Shown: positions 14,041 to 22,759, counted from the first letter of the stretch. The stretch is 29,880 bases of DNA from an uncultured Arcanobacterium sp. (GCF_947253055.1 NZ_CAMXYE010000006.1:1-29880); one strand, 5' to 3'. Program-made: numbers and translations. The notes: generated by a model not told the origin, from the sequence alone.

Positions 14041-15414
14041 TTACATTGGAATCGGAATTAGGAAGGCACCGATCAATGCTTGTGCGAAGATGAAAATTGC
14101 CGAGATAAAGGAGCCGAGAGTGTAGGTCTTTAACCCTCCCGTCACCGTCAAGCCCGACATATTAGTCGCCACCCAGAAGCCAGAGTCATTCACGTGCCCG
14201 ATAGAATTACCGCCGGAGAGGCAAGCGAGCGCTATCCATACCGGATGAATTCCTACCGCCGGGGCGACGGAGGCCATAATAGTCATGGAGGTCATGCCGG
14301 CTACCGTGCCGGAACCTTGAGCTACGCGGAATATCATTCCAATCAGGAAGCCGAGGCACATTACGCCAAGAGTGGAAGAAGTACCGGTCGAAAGCTTGGA
14401 AACTATTCCGTCTCCCACGCCAGCCTTCGCGATTACCGAGGCGAAGGCACCGCCTGCGCCAGTAATGAGAAGTACTACGCCGGCAGCTTTCAAGCCCTCT
14501 CCCACCGAATCTTCCAATTTATTGCGCCCGATGTACTTCACGGAAACTAAGTATGCTCCCAAAGTACCGAGCAGCATGGCGATGAGTTTATTGCCGAAGA
14601 ACTGCGACCAAACCGGTGCTTCGTCAAAAAGCGCATTGCCTACCGTACCGAGAAGAATACAGACGATTGGAATAATAATCGGCAATGAAGCCAACAAGAA
14701 AGGTGGAGCTTTTTCCACCATCTGGGTGGCGTTACGCCGAGCAATGAGCTCATCGGTGACCGTCGAGGAATGATTTACATCTTTTTCCTCGTTCCAGATA
14801 TTGAACCGATGATGAATCCATGAGAACACCAAGTTGGAGCAAATTACCGTAATGAAGCCGACTACCAGGCCTACTCCCAGCATAATTCCCAAATCAAATC
14901 CGAAGATATCGGCAGCTGCCAACGGGTTCGGAGTGGGTGGTACCACGCAGTGAGCGGTGGTGGCACCGATAGTGAGGAATCCCGTCACGTAGGCCATCTT
15001 CATATTGATCTTGGCGGCAATGGTGATGCCAATCGGAATCAAGATTACGAAGGTGACATCGAAAAATACCGGAATCGAGAGCACGAATCCGGCCAAGGAG
15101 ACTGCCCACATTGCTTTATTCTCTGGGAATATCGCCATGATTTTATCGGCGATTACTTGCGCTCCACCTGAATCGGAAAGCAACTGCCCCAACATTATTC
15201 CAAAGCCAATGGGTAAGCCAATGCCAGCCATCATATTTCCGAAGCCACTCGAAGCAGCATCGATGGTGTCCAGTAGAGGTAGCCCAGTGGCTACGCCCAG
15301 ATAGAGAGCAGCAATTACCATGGAAACTGCTGCATTCAGTTTAAGAGCGATAATTCCGATTAAAATTATCGAAATCGCTATTACTAGGTGAATGATTAGA
15401 AAAGTAGGACTCAT
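14041..15414 (-). CDS. GntP-family sugar-acid permease (second copy)
   Basis: This 457-residue membrane protein is a second GntP-family transporter. It shows the same family motifs as the first copy: IPVFFDVTFVILIPIG, LLITGAGGAFASVIAKAGVGDG, AQGSGTVAGMTSMTIMA and NDSGFWVATNMSGLTVTGGLKTYTLG. About 12 to 14 membrane spans are expected. ATG 15414 follows GGAAGGAAAA. The gene is 32 bases downstream of the SDR gene and probably co-transcribed with it. It is clearly diverged from the copy at 5476, so the two likely carry different acids. It could import the substrate of the SDR, or of the nearby tetrulose pathway. Confidence 0.9.
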   Translation of the reverse strand: MSPTFLIIHLVIAISIILIGIIALKLNAAVSMVIAALYLGVATGLPLLDTIDAASSGFGNMMAGIGLPIGFGIMLGQLLSDSGGAQVIADKIMAIFPENKAMWAVSLAGFVLSIPVFFDVTFVILIPIGITIAAKINMKMAYVTGFLTIGATTAHCVVPPTPNPLAAADIFGFDLGIMLGVGLVVGFITVICSNLVFSWIHHRFNIWNEEKDVNHSSTVTDELIARRNATQMVEKAPPFLLASLPIIIPIVCILLGTVGNALFDEAPVWSQFFGNKLIAMLLGTLGAYLVSVKYIGRNKLEDSVGEGLKAAGVVLLITGAGGAFASVIAKAGVGDGIVSKLSTGTSSTLGVMCLGFLIGMIFRVAQGSGTVAGMTSMTIMASVAPAVGIHPVWIALACLSGGNSIGHVNDSGFWVATNMSGLTVTGGLKTYTLGSFISAIFIFAQALIGAFLIPIPM

Positions 15415-15446
15415 GAATTTTCCTTCCGAAATATAGTTTCAGAAAA

Positions 15447-16214
15447 TCAGTGCATGTGCTTTCCGCCGTCTACGTTCATTACTACTCCGTTTACGAAAGA
15501 CGAATCCGGAGAGCAAAGGAAGGAGCAAACTGCCGCAATTTCTTCCGGCTGTCCCACGCGATCGAGCGGAATATTAGAAGACATGCTGGCTTTCCGATCC
15601 GGAGTAAGCTTGCCACCCATGATTTCCGTATCAATCGGTCCCGGGGCCAGCACATTGCAGGTAACGCCGTAGTGGCCAAATTCGCGAGCGCCACCGCGGG
15701 TAAGACCCACGATTCCGGCCTTTGCTCCGGCGTAGAGACCCTTGGAGAAGGTGCCGCCGCCGTCATAAGCAGTAATGGAAGAGAAGTTTACGATCCGGCC
15801 GAGCTTATGCTCTTTCATGAGCTCGAAAGCTCCGCGCATAAGCAAGAAAGTACCGCGGCAATTGACGCGGAATACCCGCTCGTATTCTTCGATGGTGGCT
15901 TCGCCCATCGGGGTAGGAGAAGCTACGCCTGCCGGATTTACCAACGCCACTAGCTGCGGCAGCTCCGCTTTAATTTTGGCAAAAGCGGCTGCTACTGATT
16001 CTTCATCTGCCACATCCAGGTGCAGGCCGATGATTTTCTTTTCCGGGAATTCTGCAGATATTTCTTTTACAAAAGCATCTACATTTTCAAACATGATATC
16101 GCCGACGGCTAGGTCGTAACCATCTTGCAGGAGCCGGCGTGCTACGCGGCGGCCAATACCAGCCGGCGCTCCGACACCAGTTACGAAAGCGGCGCGTTGT
16201 TGTGGAAATTCCAT
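15447..16214 (-). CDS. Short-chain dehydrogenase/reductase (SDR)
   Basis: This 255-residue classical SDR has the cofactor loop TGVGAPAGIG (12-21, two residues longer than usual), NPAG (93-96, normally NNAG), Asn118, and the active-site set Ser146, Tyr161 and Lys165 (YAGAK), followed by PGPIDTEIM. Asp39 after the second strand favours NAD over NADP. SDRs of this kind oxidise sugar alcohols, sugar acids or ketoses. It follows AGGAGGAAAA and leads directly into the GntP permease, so a sugar-acid or polyol substrate is likely. Given the nearby tetrulose-phosphate isomerases, a tetritol or tetronate dehydrogenase is a reasonable guess only. Confidence 0.9.
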   Translation of the reverse strand: MEFPQQRAAFVTGVGAPAGIGRRVARRLLQDGYDLAVGDIMFENVDAFVKEISAEFPEKKIIGLHLDVADEESVAAAFAKIKAELPQLVALVNPAGVASPTPMGEATIEEYERVFRVNCRGTFLLMRGAFELMKEHKLGRIVNFSSITAYDGGGTFSKGLYAGAKAGIVGLTRGGAREFGHYGVTCNVLAPGPIDTEIMGGKLTPDRKASMSSNIPLDRVGQPEEIAAVCSFLCSPDSSFVNGVVMNVDGGKHMH

Positions 16215-16288
16215 TTTTCCTCCTAGAAATTTATGTATAAAAATTGGTATCTCGATAGTTAAAAATTGATTACGAATTCTTGAACAAA

Positions 16289-16304
16289 TAAATAAATTTA
16301 TTTA
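16289..16304. promoter_or_regulatory. Perfect 16-bp AT palindrome upstream of the SDR operon
   Basis: TAAATAAATTTATTTA is a perfect palindrome about 75 bases upstream of the SDR start, in the promoter region of the SDR-permease unit. It may be a regulator site; it may also be chance in AT-rich DNA. Confidence 0.4.
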
Positions 16305-16349
16305 CTTGTGCCCAGCGGCGGGGCGTCTCTGCCCAGCCACCGTAGCTTC

Positions 16350-16381
16350 TTGACTGCCAAATTTTTTGGCTGGCAAATTTA
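16350..16381 (-). repeat. 16-bp tandem duplication containing a stop codon
   Basis: TTGACTGCCAAATTTT (16350-16365) and TTGGCTGGCAAATTTA (16366-16381) agree at 13 of 16 positions. The second copy carries the stop codon of the gene at 16379-17308. Confidence 0.65.
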
Positions 16382-17308
16382 TTCCATAAATAGTTTTTGC
16401 GAATCCCGCAGCACGCTGCGGATATACTTAGCGTTAGTGGCACCTACTCCCAGCCAGTCCCCACCATAGTGCTCAGTCTGGAAGACGCCGCGATAGCCGA
16501 GACGAAGAGCCTGGCGAATTATCGATCGATAATTAATCCAGCCGGTTTCGAGCGAAGCCGGCGCCGAGAAGTAGGCGCCCGTACTCGGATCTTCGTCGCG
16601 AATATAGTTCTTTATATGCCAGTAGTTGGCATAAGGAAGCACTAAATCAAACATTTCTTGGTATCCGGGTATAGGCCGATGCAGGCGAATAAGGTTGCCG
16701 ATATCAGGATTTATCCCCACTGCAGCGTGGTCACAATCTTTTACAAAAGCGACTGCATCTTCCGCGGTGCCCATATAGGTATCTTCATACATCTCCAAAG
16801 CAATCTCCATACCGTTTTGCGCGGCATGATCAGCTACTTCTCGGATTCTCTCAATCGCCAAGGGGCGCAGCTCTGCACTATCTTTATGCCCATCGGCATA
16901 CCAAAACCACTGCGCTTTTTCTTGCACCGGCGTCAAATCTTGCATAAATCCGACGTTGAGTATGTGCGCTCCTAATTCCGCAGCCCGATCCAGAGCGACG
17001 TGCATACGCTGCACGTATTCTTCTCCATGCACTTTATCTACCGGGCTGCGCCGCCCGAAAGATACTCCCGGCACCGCTAACTCGTAGCTGGCGAGCAGTT
17101 TCTTAAATTCTGCAAATTTTTGGCTGCTCATTGTAGATATATTGACCCAGTCATCGATGGGATCTATTGCCTTATAACCAAGAGCCATTACTTGCTCAAT
17201 ATGATCGGCCCATTCCGAAGCAGCAGCTTCGTTTAACGGTGTACCGTCGGCAGCTTTATTGCCGAAATTCATTTTGCAGGAAATAGGCCAAGTATCTGCC
17301 GTATACAT
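16379..17308 (-). CDS. Sugar phosphate isomerase/epimerase family TIM-barrel protein
   Basis: This 309-residue protein has the xylose-isomerase-like TIM-barrel fold. Candidate metal ligands are Glu172 (ALEMYED), Asp202 (INPDIGN), His231 (YWHIKN) and Glu279 (QTEHYGG). An aromatic insert around QWFWYADGHKD (133-143) may shape the substrate pocket. It is about 40 residues longer than, and clearly different from, the OiaC-like protein at 7077. ATG 17308 follows GGGGAGATAC. It lies between the MFS transporter and the SDR, all leftward, so it probably works on the same compound. Such proteins include epimerases, isomerases and keto-sugar-acid enzymes; I cannot name the reaction. Confidence 0.85.
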   Translation of the reverse strand: MYTADTWPISCKMNFGNKAADGTPLNEAAASEWADHIEQVMALGYKAIDPIDDWVNISTMSSQKFAEFKKLLASYELAVPGVSFGRRSPVDKVHGEEYVQRMHVALDRAAELGAHILNVGFMQDLTPVQEKAQWFWYADGHKDSAELRPLAIERIREVADHAAQNGMEIALEMYEDTYMGTAEDAVAFVKDCDHAAVGINPDIGNLIRLHRPIPGYQEMFDLVLPYANYWHIKNYIRDEDPSTGAYFSAPASLETGWINYRSIIRQALRLGYRGVFQTEHYGGDWLGVGATNAKYIRSVLRDSQKLFME

Positions 17309-17444
17309 GTATCTCCCCTCATTGGGATATCTAAATTGCGGAAACTCCTCTTGCTTTCAGGCTATGTCCCCAAAAGATTAGGAGCAAGACCTCCGATGTC
17401 CTTTATATCCTATATCCTATACGATTCTTGTGCAAGCGTTTTTT

Positions 17445-18728
17445 CTAAGCCACGTGCCGCACCTTATAGATAAGGATTGCCCCCAGCAACGCCAAACTTC
17501 CCGAAAGAATATAAAGACCAGCGTAGCCTCCTAAATACTGCAAAGACGCCGCCGCAAATACCGGCGCGAGCGCATTCGGGGTAACTACGGCAATATTCAT
17601 AATTCCAATATCGCGCCCGCGATTCGCTGGGATGGGAAGCACTTCGTTGATAAGGGCCTGATCTACCGCTATATAAGTACCCCAAGAAATTCCCAGTACT
17701 AGGGCGGCAATAATTACTAAAACAAATTGCGTGGCAAAAGCCATAATTAGGCAGGCTATCGCCACCCCCGCCGAGGCGGCAGCCACAAAAATCCGCCGCT
17801 TGTGGAGACGGTCAGAAAGTAAGCCAGAAACTACGGCGAAAATGAGTACTGCTACGGCGTAGATGCCGGTCAAAATGAGTACACCTAGATCCGGATCGGC
17901 AAGTTTTATTTTATCGCGCAAGTAGTAGAAGAGATAAAAAAGCGCCGTCACATTGCCGAGAGTTACCGCTAAGCGAGCGATGAATACCCAGCGGAAATCC
18001 GCATAAGGATGGGCAGCTTGTGCTTGCGCGCCCACTGGCTGACAAGAAGCGGCAGTAGCTTCATCTTTATCTTTATTTATGCGCGCAAAAGTCAGTACCT
18101 CGCTCCCGGTAGGCACATCGCGAAAATGCAGTAAAAACTGCATTACTAGCAGCATAGTAGCGGCCGCCGTCACCCAGTAAGCTGGAGTGAGGGAAAAGAG
18201 CGTGCCGATAGCCGTACCCAGCACCACTGCCAAAGTGTAAGTGAGGCCGAGTACCCCCGATACAAAACCGTATTGTTGGGTGGGCACCGTATCGGGAGCG
18301 ACTGCTTGGCAAGCCCCTACGGCAGCCGCAATTACGATTTGAAATATCGCCCACGCGAGAATCATTTGCGCAAAATTAGGAGCACTACCTAGCCACACCA
18401 GACACAGCGCAGGTATGAGAGACCCGAGGAAAATCCAGGGGACGCGGCGCCCGAAACGCGAGCGCGTCCAATCAGAAAGATAACCCCAGAGTGGTGTGGC
18501 GATTACCGAAACTACCCCACCTACCGCCATTATTAAGGCAAAATACTTTTCTTTTTGCCCATCTCCATAGAAATTAAGGACTTGCTTGGCGATTAGCAAT
18601 TGGCTCGGGGCAGCCCAAGCGATATTAATGCCCAAATAAGAAAGGCCGTAACGAGCAATCCAGCTGCGCGAAACGCGCGGGCGAGCATGCGGATCGAGAA
18701 AATTATTTACGCGCGTATCGCTGCTCAT
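17445..18728 (-). CDS. MFS transporter, GPH/SLC45-like sugar carrier
   Basis: This 427-residue membrane protein has twelve predicted spans in two halves. The loop GYLSDWTRSRFGRRVPWIF is the form of MFS motif A seen in glycoside-pentoside-hexuronide and SLC45-type carriers, and GLLSDRLHKRRIF is its counterpart in the second half. A polar segment around residue 220-240 separates the halves. Its ATG overlaps the stop of the GH1 gene by four bases, so the two are translationally coupled. The pair suggests import of a beta-glucoside or oligosaccharide that is then cut inside the cell. The substrate could also be the product used by the isomerase-like enzyme downstream. Confidence 0.88.
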   Translation of the reverse strand: MSSDTRVNNFLDPHARPRVSRSWIARYGLSYLGINIAWAAPSQLLIAKQVLNFYGDGQKEKYFALIMAVGGVVSVIATPLWGYLSDWTRSRFGRRVPWIFLGSLIPALCLVWLGSAPNFAQMILAWAIFQIVIAAAVGACQAVAPDTVPTQQYGFVSGVLGLTYTLAVVLGTAIGTLFSLTPAYWVTAAATMLLVMQFLLHFRDVPTGSEVLTFARINKDKDEATAASCQPVGAQAQAAHPYADFRWVFIARLAVTLGNVTALFYLFYYLRDKIKLADPDLGVLILTGIYAVAVLIFAVVSGLLSDRLHKRRIFVAAASAGVAIACLIMAFATQFVLVIIAALVLGISWGTYIAVDQALINEVLPIPANRGRDIGIMNIAVVTPNALAPVFAAASLQYLGGYAGLYILSGSLALLGAILIYKVRHVA

Positions 18729-20095
18729 GGCAGGCGTACCTCCGCTTCGCTGCGATATTCTTGCCCACTCACATATTTGCGATACATTTCAGAATCAATA
18801 AGCCGCTTAGCAATTATTTCTTGGTAAAAATGCCCTGACGGTTTAACTATGCGCTCTTTGGTGTGGGGGTCGAGATATACCAAACCAAAGCGAGCGGCCA
18901 TACCCTCACTCCATTCAAAATTATCTACAAAACACCAGTAGTAGTAGCGCTCAAAAGGTAAATCGCTAGCGGCAATACAGCGCAACTGATCGTAAATAAA
19001 ACGCGGGCGGAAAGATTCCAGCTTTGTATCGGCAAGCCGCGGCGCCGCGGAAAGCTCCCCGATATCGCAGGTGCCATTTTCCGTCACCCAAATCGGACCA
19101 GGATATTTTTCAAAAAGCTTCTGAGTAATTTCTATTAAACCTTGCGGATAGATTTCCCACCCTAAATCATTGCGCGGAGTACCGGGCACTACCCCGTCAT
19201 CTAATTTACTAGTAGCGGTACGGGAATAATAATTTATCCCCAAGTAGTCGTAATATTTTCCTTTTTCAATCTTTTCTTTCCGGCCAGCCGGGCGAGGCGA
19301 GCCGAGCAAGGGATGAAAACTTCCGCCCAGCATGGCATCGCTCAGTACATCTTGAAAAGCAAATTCCGAGAATTTAGTGAGCTGGCGCTGCAAGCGACTT
19401 TCCGGATTTAACGGCACAAAGGGGCGAATATGGTGGGCAAATCCTACTTTAGCTTCCGGCTGCAGCCGATGAATTAGCTGATAGGCGAGGCAGTGAGCTT
19501 GCGCGAGATGAAGCAGATTGGCACGCACCTTACGCCAAGAGGCTTCGTTCGGCGGAGCGGTGTGGAAAAGATAGCCTTGCGTCACGTATACATTTGGCTC
19601 GTTAATGGTCACCCATTCATCTACCAAATCTTTTAAGGCATTTACCGCGTATTCGGTGTAGCGGAGAAAAAGTGCCACTGATTCTGGGTTAGTGAATCCG
19701 TCTTTATCGGCAAACCAAATCGGATTACTGAAGTGATGTAAAGACACCAGCGGAATAATGCCGCGCGCGCGCAATTCACTGATTTCTTCTCGGTAATGCT
19801 CGATAGCGGCAGTGGAGAACTTTCCACACTCCGGTTCGATACGCGCCCATTCGAGTGACATTCGGTACACTTCGATACCTATTTCACTGAGGAGTTGGGT
19901 ATCTTCTCGCCATTTTTCCCAATGGTCTACACACCGCTCAGGGTGAGAACCATCTTTTATATTTCCCGGAGTATTCGCCCAGTGATACCAATCATTATTG
20001 GTATCACCACCTTCAATTTGCAGGCTGGCGGTGGCGGTGCCTAAAAGTAAATTTTTCGGTATCTGTACTTCACTGTAGAGATTTTCGCTTCGCAT
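18725..20095 (-). CDS. Glycoside hydrolase family 1 (beta-glucosidase-like)
   Basis: This 456-residue family 1 glycosidase has the N-terminal signature NLLLGTATASLQIEGG, the acid/base Glu166 in TINEPN, GINYYSR (287-293) and the nucleophile Glu339 in VTENGT, plus WCFVDNFEWSEG near the end. No signal peptide is present, so it acts in the cytoplasm. GH1 enzymes cleave beta-glucosides, beta-galactosides or their 6-phosphates. The usual Ser/Lys/Tyr 6-phosphate-binding set is not seen (the segment is WSEGMAARFG), which fits an unphosphorylated substrate brought in by the coupled MFS carrier. ATG 20095 is used; a GTG at 20113 would add six residues, and neither has a clear ribosome binding site. The gene is divergent from the amino-acid permease. 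Confidence 0.9.
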   Translation of the reverse strand: MRSENLYSEVQIPKNLLLGTATASLQIEGGDTNNDWYHWANTPGNIKDGSHPERCVDHWEKWREDTQLLSEIGIEVYRMSLEWARIEPECGKFSTAAIEHYREEISELRARGIIPLVSLHHFSNPIWFADKDGFTNPESVALFLRYTEYAVNALKDLVDEWVTINEPNVYVTQGYLFHTAPPNEASWRKVRANLLHLAQAHCLAYQLIHRLQPEAKVGFAHHIRPFVPLNPESRLQRQLTKFSEFAFQDVLSDAMLGGSFHPLLGSPRPAGRKEKIEKGKYYDYLGINYYSRTATSKLDDGVVPGTPRNDLGWEIYPQGLIEITQKLFEKYPGPIWVTENGTCDIGELSAAPRLADTKLESFRPRFIYDQLRCIAASDLPFERYYYWCFVDNFEWSEGMAARFGLVYLDPHTKERIVKPSGHFYQEIIAKRLIDSEMYRKYVSGQEYRSEAEVRLP

Positions 20096-20221
20096 GGAAT
20101 CATGGTAACGCACTTTTTCGTTCTGTTTCGATTTTCAATATCTATTTATCTCGAGCAGAAAGCCTTTTTAGCTAGGAAAAATGTTTGTGAGAATGCAGAA
20201 TTTTATGCTATTTTATCTCTA

Positions 20222-20262
20222 AGACTGCGCAAAAAACAGTCTGCCAGTAAAACATGCTGGCA
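20222..20262 (+). promoter_or_regulatory. Two successive stem-loops in the amino-acid permease leader
   Basis: AGACTG (20222-20227) pairs with CAGTCT (20237-20242), and TGCCAG (20242-20247) pairs with CTGGCA (20257-20262). The second stem ends two bases before the AGAGAGG ribosome binding site. The two stems share one base and so compete at their junction. Confidence 0.5.
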
Positions 20263-20275
20263 AAGAGAGGAAATC

Positions 20276-21670
20276 ATGGAGAAACGCACACATTTAGACC
20301 GCAGACTTACCAGCGGTCAAGTTGCAATGATTGGGCTTTCCGGTGCCCTAGGTACCGGTCTCTTCCTCGGTTCCGGCGCGACGATCGCGTTAGCGGGGCC
20401 GGCCACAATCATCAGCTATATGTTGGCGGGCTCTCTAGCACTGGCAATAGTCTGGGCGCTCGCCGAAATGGTCTCTGTACATCCCGTACCTGGCGGTCAC
20501 GGTGCCGTCGCGGGGCAGTATCTAGGGCCATTCGGCGGCTATATAGCGCGCTGGAACTTTGGTATTCAATCTTTCGTAGCAGTGGGTGCAGAAGTGGTAG
20601 CTAGTGCCACCTACCTGCAGCACTGGTTCCCCAATCTGAATTTAGGCGTCGGCACCGTATTGTGCTCCGTTTTTGTGATTGGGCTCAATCTCGCCACCGT
20701 ACATCTCTACGGCACCAGCGAGTACTGGTTTTCAATGATTAAAGTGGTAGCGATTTGTGCATTTATTTTGCTCGGGTTATCGCTGATTTTCGTGGGCTGG
20801 CCTAGCCCGAATCCGCCGACCGGCTTGGGCAACCTAACTGCTCATAACGGTTTTGCACCCAACGGTTTAGGAGGAATTCTCCTCGCTGCCTGTATGGCCA
20901 TATTCTCTTTCGGAGGAATTGAGAATGCTTCTGCCGGCGCGGCAGAGTCTGAACATCCAGAACGAGATATTCCGCGCGCCGCCGGGACTATGATTTGGCG
21001 TCTGCTGATTTTCTACATTTTGGCAGTGGGAGTAATAGTCACGATGCAGCCGTGGACGGAGACGGCCGAAAGCGGCACCATCGAATCTTCGCCTTTCGTA
21101 AAGGCGCTCGATCAGGCAGGAGTCGCAGCGGCTGGGCACATTATGAATTTCATTCTGATTGTGGCAGCGCTTTCCGCAGCTAATGGCTGCCTCTACGCTT
21201 CCAGCCGGATGATTCATTCGCTGGCGCTAGACGGTATGGCTCCGAAATTTGCTGCGCGCACTTCCGCGCACGGTTCACCGCGCTCCGCCGTCGTTATAGT
21301 GAGTATCGGCATGGTAATTGCCAGCTTGCTTGCTATTTTCGCCGCTGATAGCGCCTTCCAATACCTAATGGGCTGCGTAATTCTCGCTGTATTAGTCACC
21401 TGGACAATAGTGCTTCTCACGCATTTGCGCTTCCGTCAAGTGCGAAAAGAACAAGGCAAACCAGATGCGCCGGCACGGCTCTGGGGCGCACCGGTAGTTA
21501 ACTACCTAGGCATAGCTGCCTGCTTGTGCGTATTTGCTGTGCTCTGGTGGCAAATTCATGCAGCTTGGGTAGCAGGCATCCCCTACTTAATTTTACTTTT
21601 TGGTTCCTATTTCATCTGGCGGCACTTCCACCCGGACTATAAGCCGCAACCCCTTCCAGAAGGTCACTAA
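20276..21670 (+). CDS. Amino-acid permease, AAT family (APC superfamily)
   Basis: This 464-residue transporter belongs to the amino-acid transporter family of the APC superfamily (GABA, proline, aromatic amino acid and histidine permeases). It begins with the typical RRLTSGQVAMIGLSGALGTG, followed by helix 1 and GPATIISYMLAG. The segment SFGGIENASAGAAESEHPERDIPRA in the middle is the conserved loop of the family, and ALDGMAPKFAARTSAHGSPRSAV is the later one. Twelve spans are expected. ATG 20276 follows AGAGAGG by five bases. The frame is open back to 20102, but that stretch holds leader hairpins and no ribosome binding site. It is a single-gene unit with a strong terminator. The amino acid carried cannot be told from sequence. 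Confidence 0.9.
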   Translation: MEKRTHLDRRLTSGQVAMIGLSGALGTGLFLGSGATIALAGPATIISYMLAGSLALAIVWALAEMVSVHPVPGGHGAVAGQYLGPFGGYIARWNFGIQSFVAVGAEVVASATYLQHWFPNLNLGVGTVLCSVFVIGLNLATVHLYGTSEYWFSMIKVVAICAFILLGLSLIFVGWPSPNPPTGLGNLTAHNGFAPNGLGGILLAACMAIFSFGGIENASAGAAESEHPERDIPRAAGTMIWRLLIFYILAVGVIVTMQPWTETAESGTIESSPFVKALDQAGVAAAGHIMNFILIVAALSAANGCLYASSRMIHSLALDGMAPKFAARTSAHGSPRSAVVIVSIGMVIASLLAIFAADSAFQYLMGCVILAVLVTWTIVLLTHLRFRQVRKEQGKPDAPARLWGAPVVNYLGIAACLCVFAVLWWQIHAAWVAGIPYLILLFGSYFIWRHFHPDYKPQPLPEGH

Positions 21671-21729
21671 TACCAAAAATTAAATGTGCTAGAGGATGCC
21701 AAGCCGGCACTCCGGCTTAGCTAACTTAA

Positions 21730-21768
21730 ACTGGGCAGCATCTTAAAGATGCTGCCCAGTATTTTTTC
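21730..21768 (+). terminator. Strong terminator after the amino-acid permease
   Basis: ACTGGGCAGCATCTT (21730-21744) and AAGATGCTGCCCAGT (21746-21760) form a near-continuous stem followed by TTTTTT (21763-21768). It lies between convergent genes and may work in both directions. Confidence 0.92.
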
Positions 21769-21824
21769 GTTGTCTATTTTCGATTTTTTCTATCGGCTAT
21801 TTTCGTAATGATTTTTACCGATCT

Positions 21825-21856
21825 TTAACGGCAAAATTCCTTAACGGCAAAATTCA
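21825..21856 (-). repeat. 16-bp tandem duplication containing a stop codon
   Basis: TTAACGGCAAAATTCC (21825-21840) is followed directly by TTAACGGCAAAATTCA (21841-21856), 15 of 16 identical. TTA 21841-21843 is the stop of the cyclo-ligase-like gene, so the last codons and stop of the gene have been copied once downstream. Confidence 0.88.
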
Positions 21857-22581
21857 TCTGCCCATAATTCTTGCAAAGGCGGAATCCTCCCGAGCATATC
21901 GTCTTCTAACAAATACCAGCACACGCCGCACTCTGGTTTCGGAAACTCATTGCGCGTTTCTAAAAGCTGCGTAGGAGTGACTATTAAATCGATAGCGGTA
22001 TCGTAGGGGCGCACTTCTACCGGAACGTCTACTACCTGACAATCATGCCCCACCGCCACAATTTTCGAATCAGTATCCACTAAGCCTTTGGTGTAGAGCA
22101 TGGCCCATTCCAGATCAAAGTAACCGTGCCCCTTTCCGAAGCGAATACCACTGGGAGTAATCGCAGAAGCTCCCGAAACTAGCACCGGAATCTTCGATAT
22201 TTCTGCTGCCAGTTGAGCAAGGCTCCGATGCTGCCAGAAACGCTGAATACCGTCTAAAGTGGAGGCTAAAGCTTCACTTCCAGCCGGCACCCATTCCGGG
22301 CGCAAGAGAAAGAAGCCCCGCGAGATTCCATAATTGGTAATAATCATGGTCTTGCCATCGCGAATTATGCGCTCACGCAAGGCCTCTAGATTATTATCCG
22401 GAGTCACAAAGAGAATATCGGCATTTTTATAGATATCCGTGCGGCAAAAAAGCTCTGCACATTTTTCCGAGCCTTCATAGTCAGCTATGAATTCGGCAAA
22501 ATCCCAGGAAAACCGCGAATCCGGGCGAGCTACTTTCCGCAGCTCTTCCCAAATCATTACGCGTGCTTCAGCTGCTTCCAC
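21841..22581 (-). CDS. 5-formyltetrahydrofolate cyclo-ligase paralogue (COG0212-type)
   Basis: This 246-residue protein has the cyclo-ligase fold. The nucleotide/substrate loop SGIRFGKGHGYFDLEW (144-159) and VAVGHDCQVVD...VEVRPYD match the family. It is about 50 residues longer than true 5-formyl-THF cyclo-ligases and has an N-terminal extension (WEELRKVARPDSRF) like that of the COG0212 paralogue. That paralogue has been linked by comparative genomics to thiamin metabolism and is not a bona fide cyclo-ligase. The start is GTG 22581, which shares one base with the stop of the small membrane protein; AAGGAG stands seven bases ahead. It is the last gene of a three-gene operon with a sodium symporter. 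Its substrate is unknown. Confidence 0.85.
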   Translation of the reverse strand: MEAAEARVMIWEELRKVARPDSRFSWDFAEFIADYEGSEKCAELFCRTDIYKNADILFVTPDNNLEALRERIIRDGKTMIITNYGISRGFFLLRPEWVPAGSEALASTLDGIQRFWQHRSLAQLAAEISKIPVLVSGASAITPSGIRFGKGHGYFDLEWAMLYTKGLVDTDSKIVAVGHDCQVVDVPVEVRPYDTAIDLIVTPTQLLETRNEFPKPECGVCWYLLEDDMLGRIPPLQELWADEFCR

Positions 22582-22730
22582 TATTTTTCTCCTTCTTCCA
22601 CCGGCAAATTTTCCGCCGTCTTGCTGTCTTTATGGTCTTTTATAAAAGCTCCTACTTGAAAAGCATATACGCCTATCAAGCTGGCTAGGGATGCTATTAC
22701 CAGCACCGCAAAGAATCCGCTTGTATACAT
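22581..22730 (-). CDS. Small single-span membrane protein, likely symporter partner
   Basis: This 49-residue frame starts at ATG 22730 and ends at TAG 22581-22583. Residues 5-25 (GFFAVLVIASLASLIGVYAF) form one hydrophobic span, followed by a charged tail (KDHKDSKTAENLPVEEGEK). A ribosome binding site (AAAGG) lies ahead, it begins 29 bases after the symporter stop, and its own stop shares a base with the GTG of the next gene. This tight fit supports a real gene. Several sodium/solute symporter families use small membrane subunits encoded next to them, for example YhdT, DUF485 and DUF3311 proteins, though those usually have two spans. I do not recognise the sequence itself. Confidence 0.75.
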   Translation of the reverse strand: MYTSGFFAVLVIASLASLIGVYAFQVGAFIKDHKDSKTAENLPVEEGEK

Positions 22731-22759
22731 GAAACTTACCTTTCTTTCCGCTGCTCACA

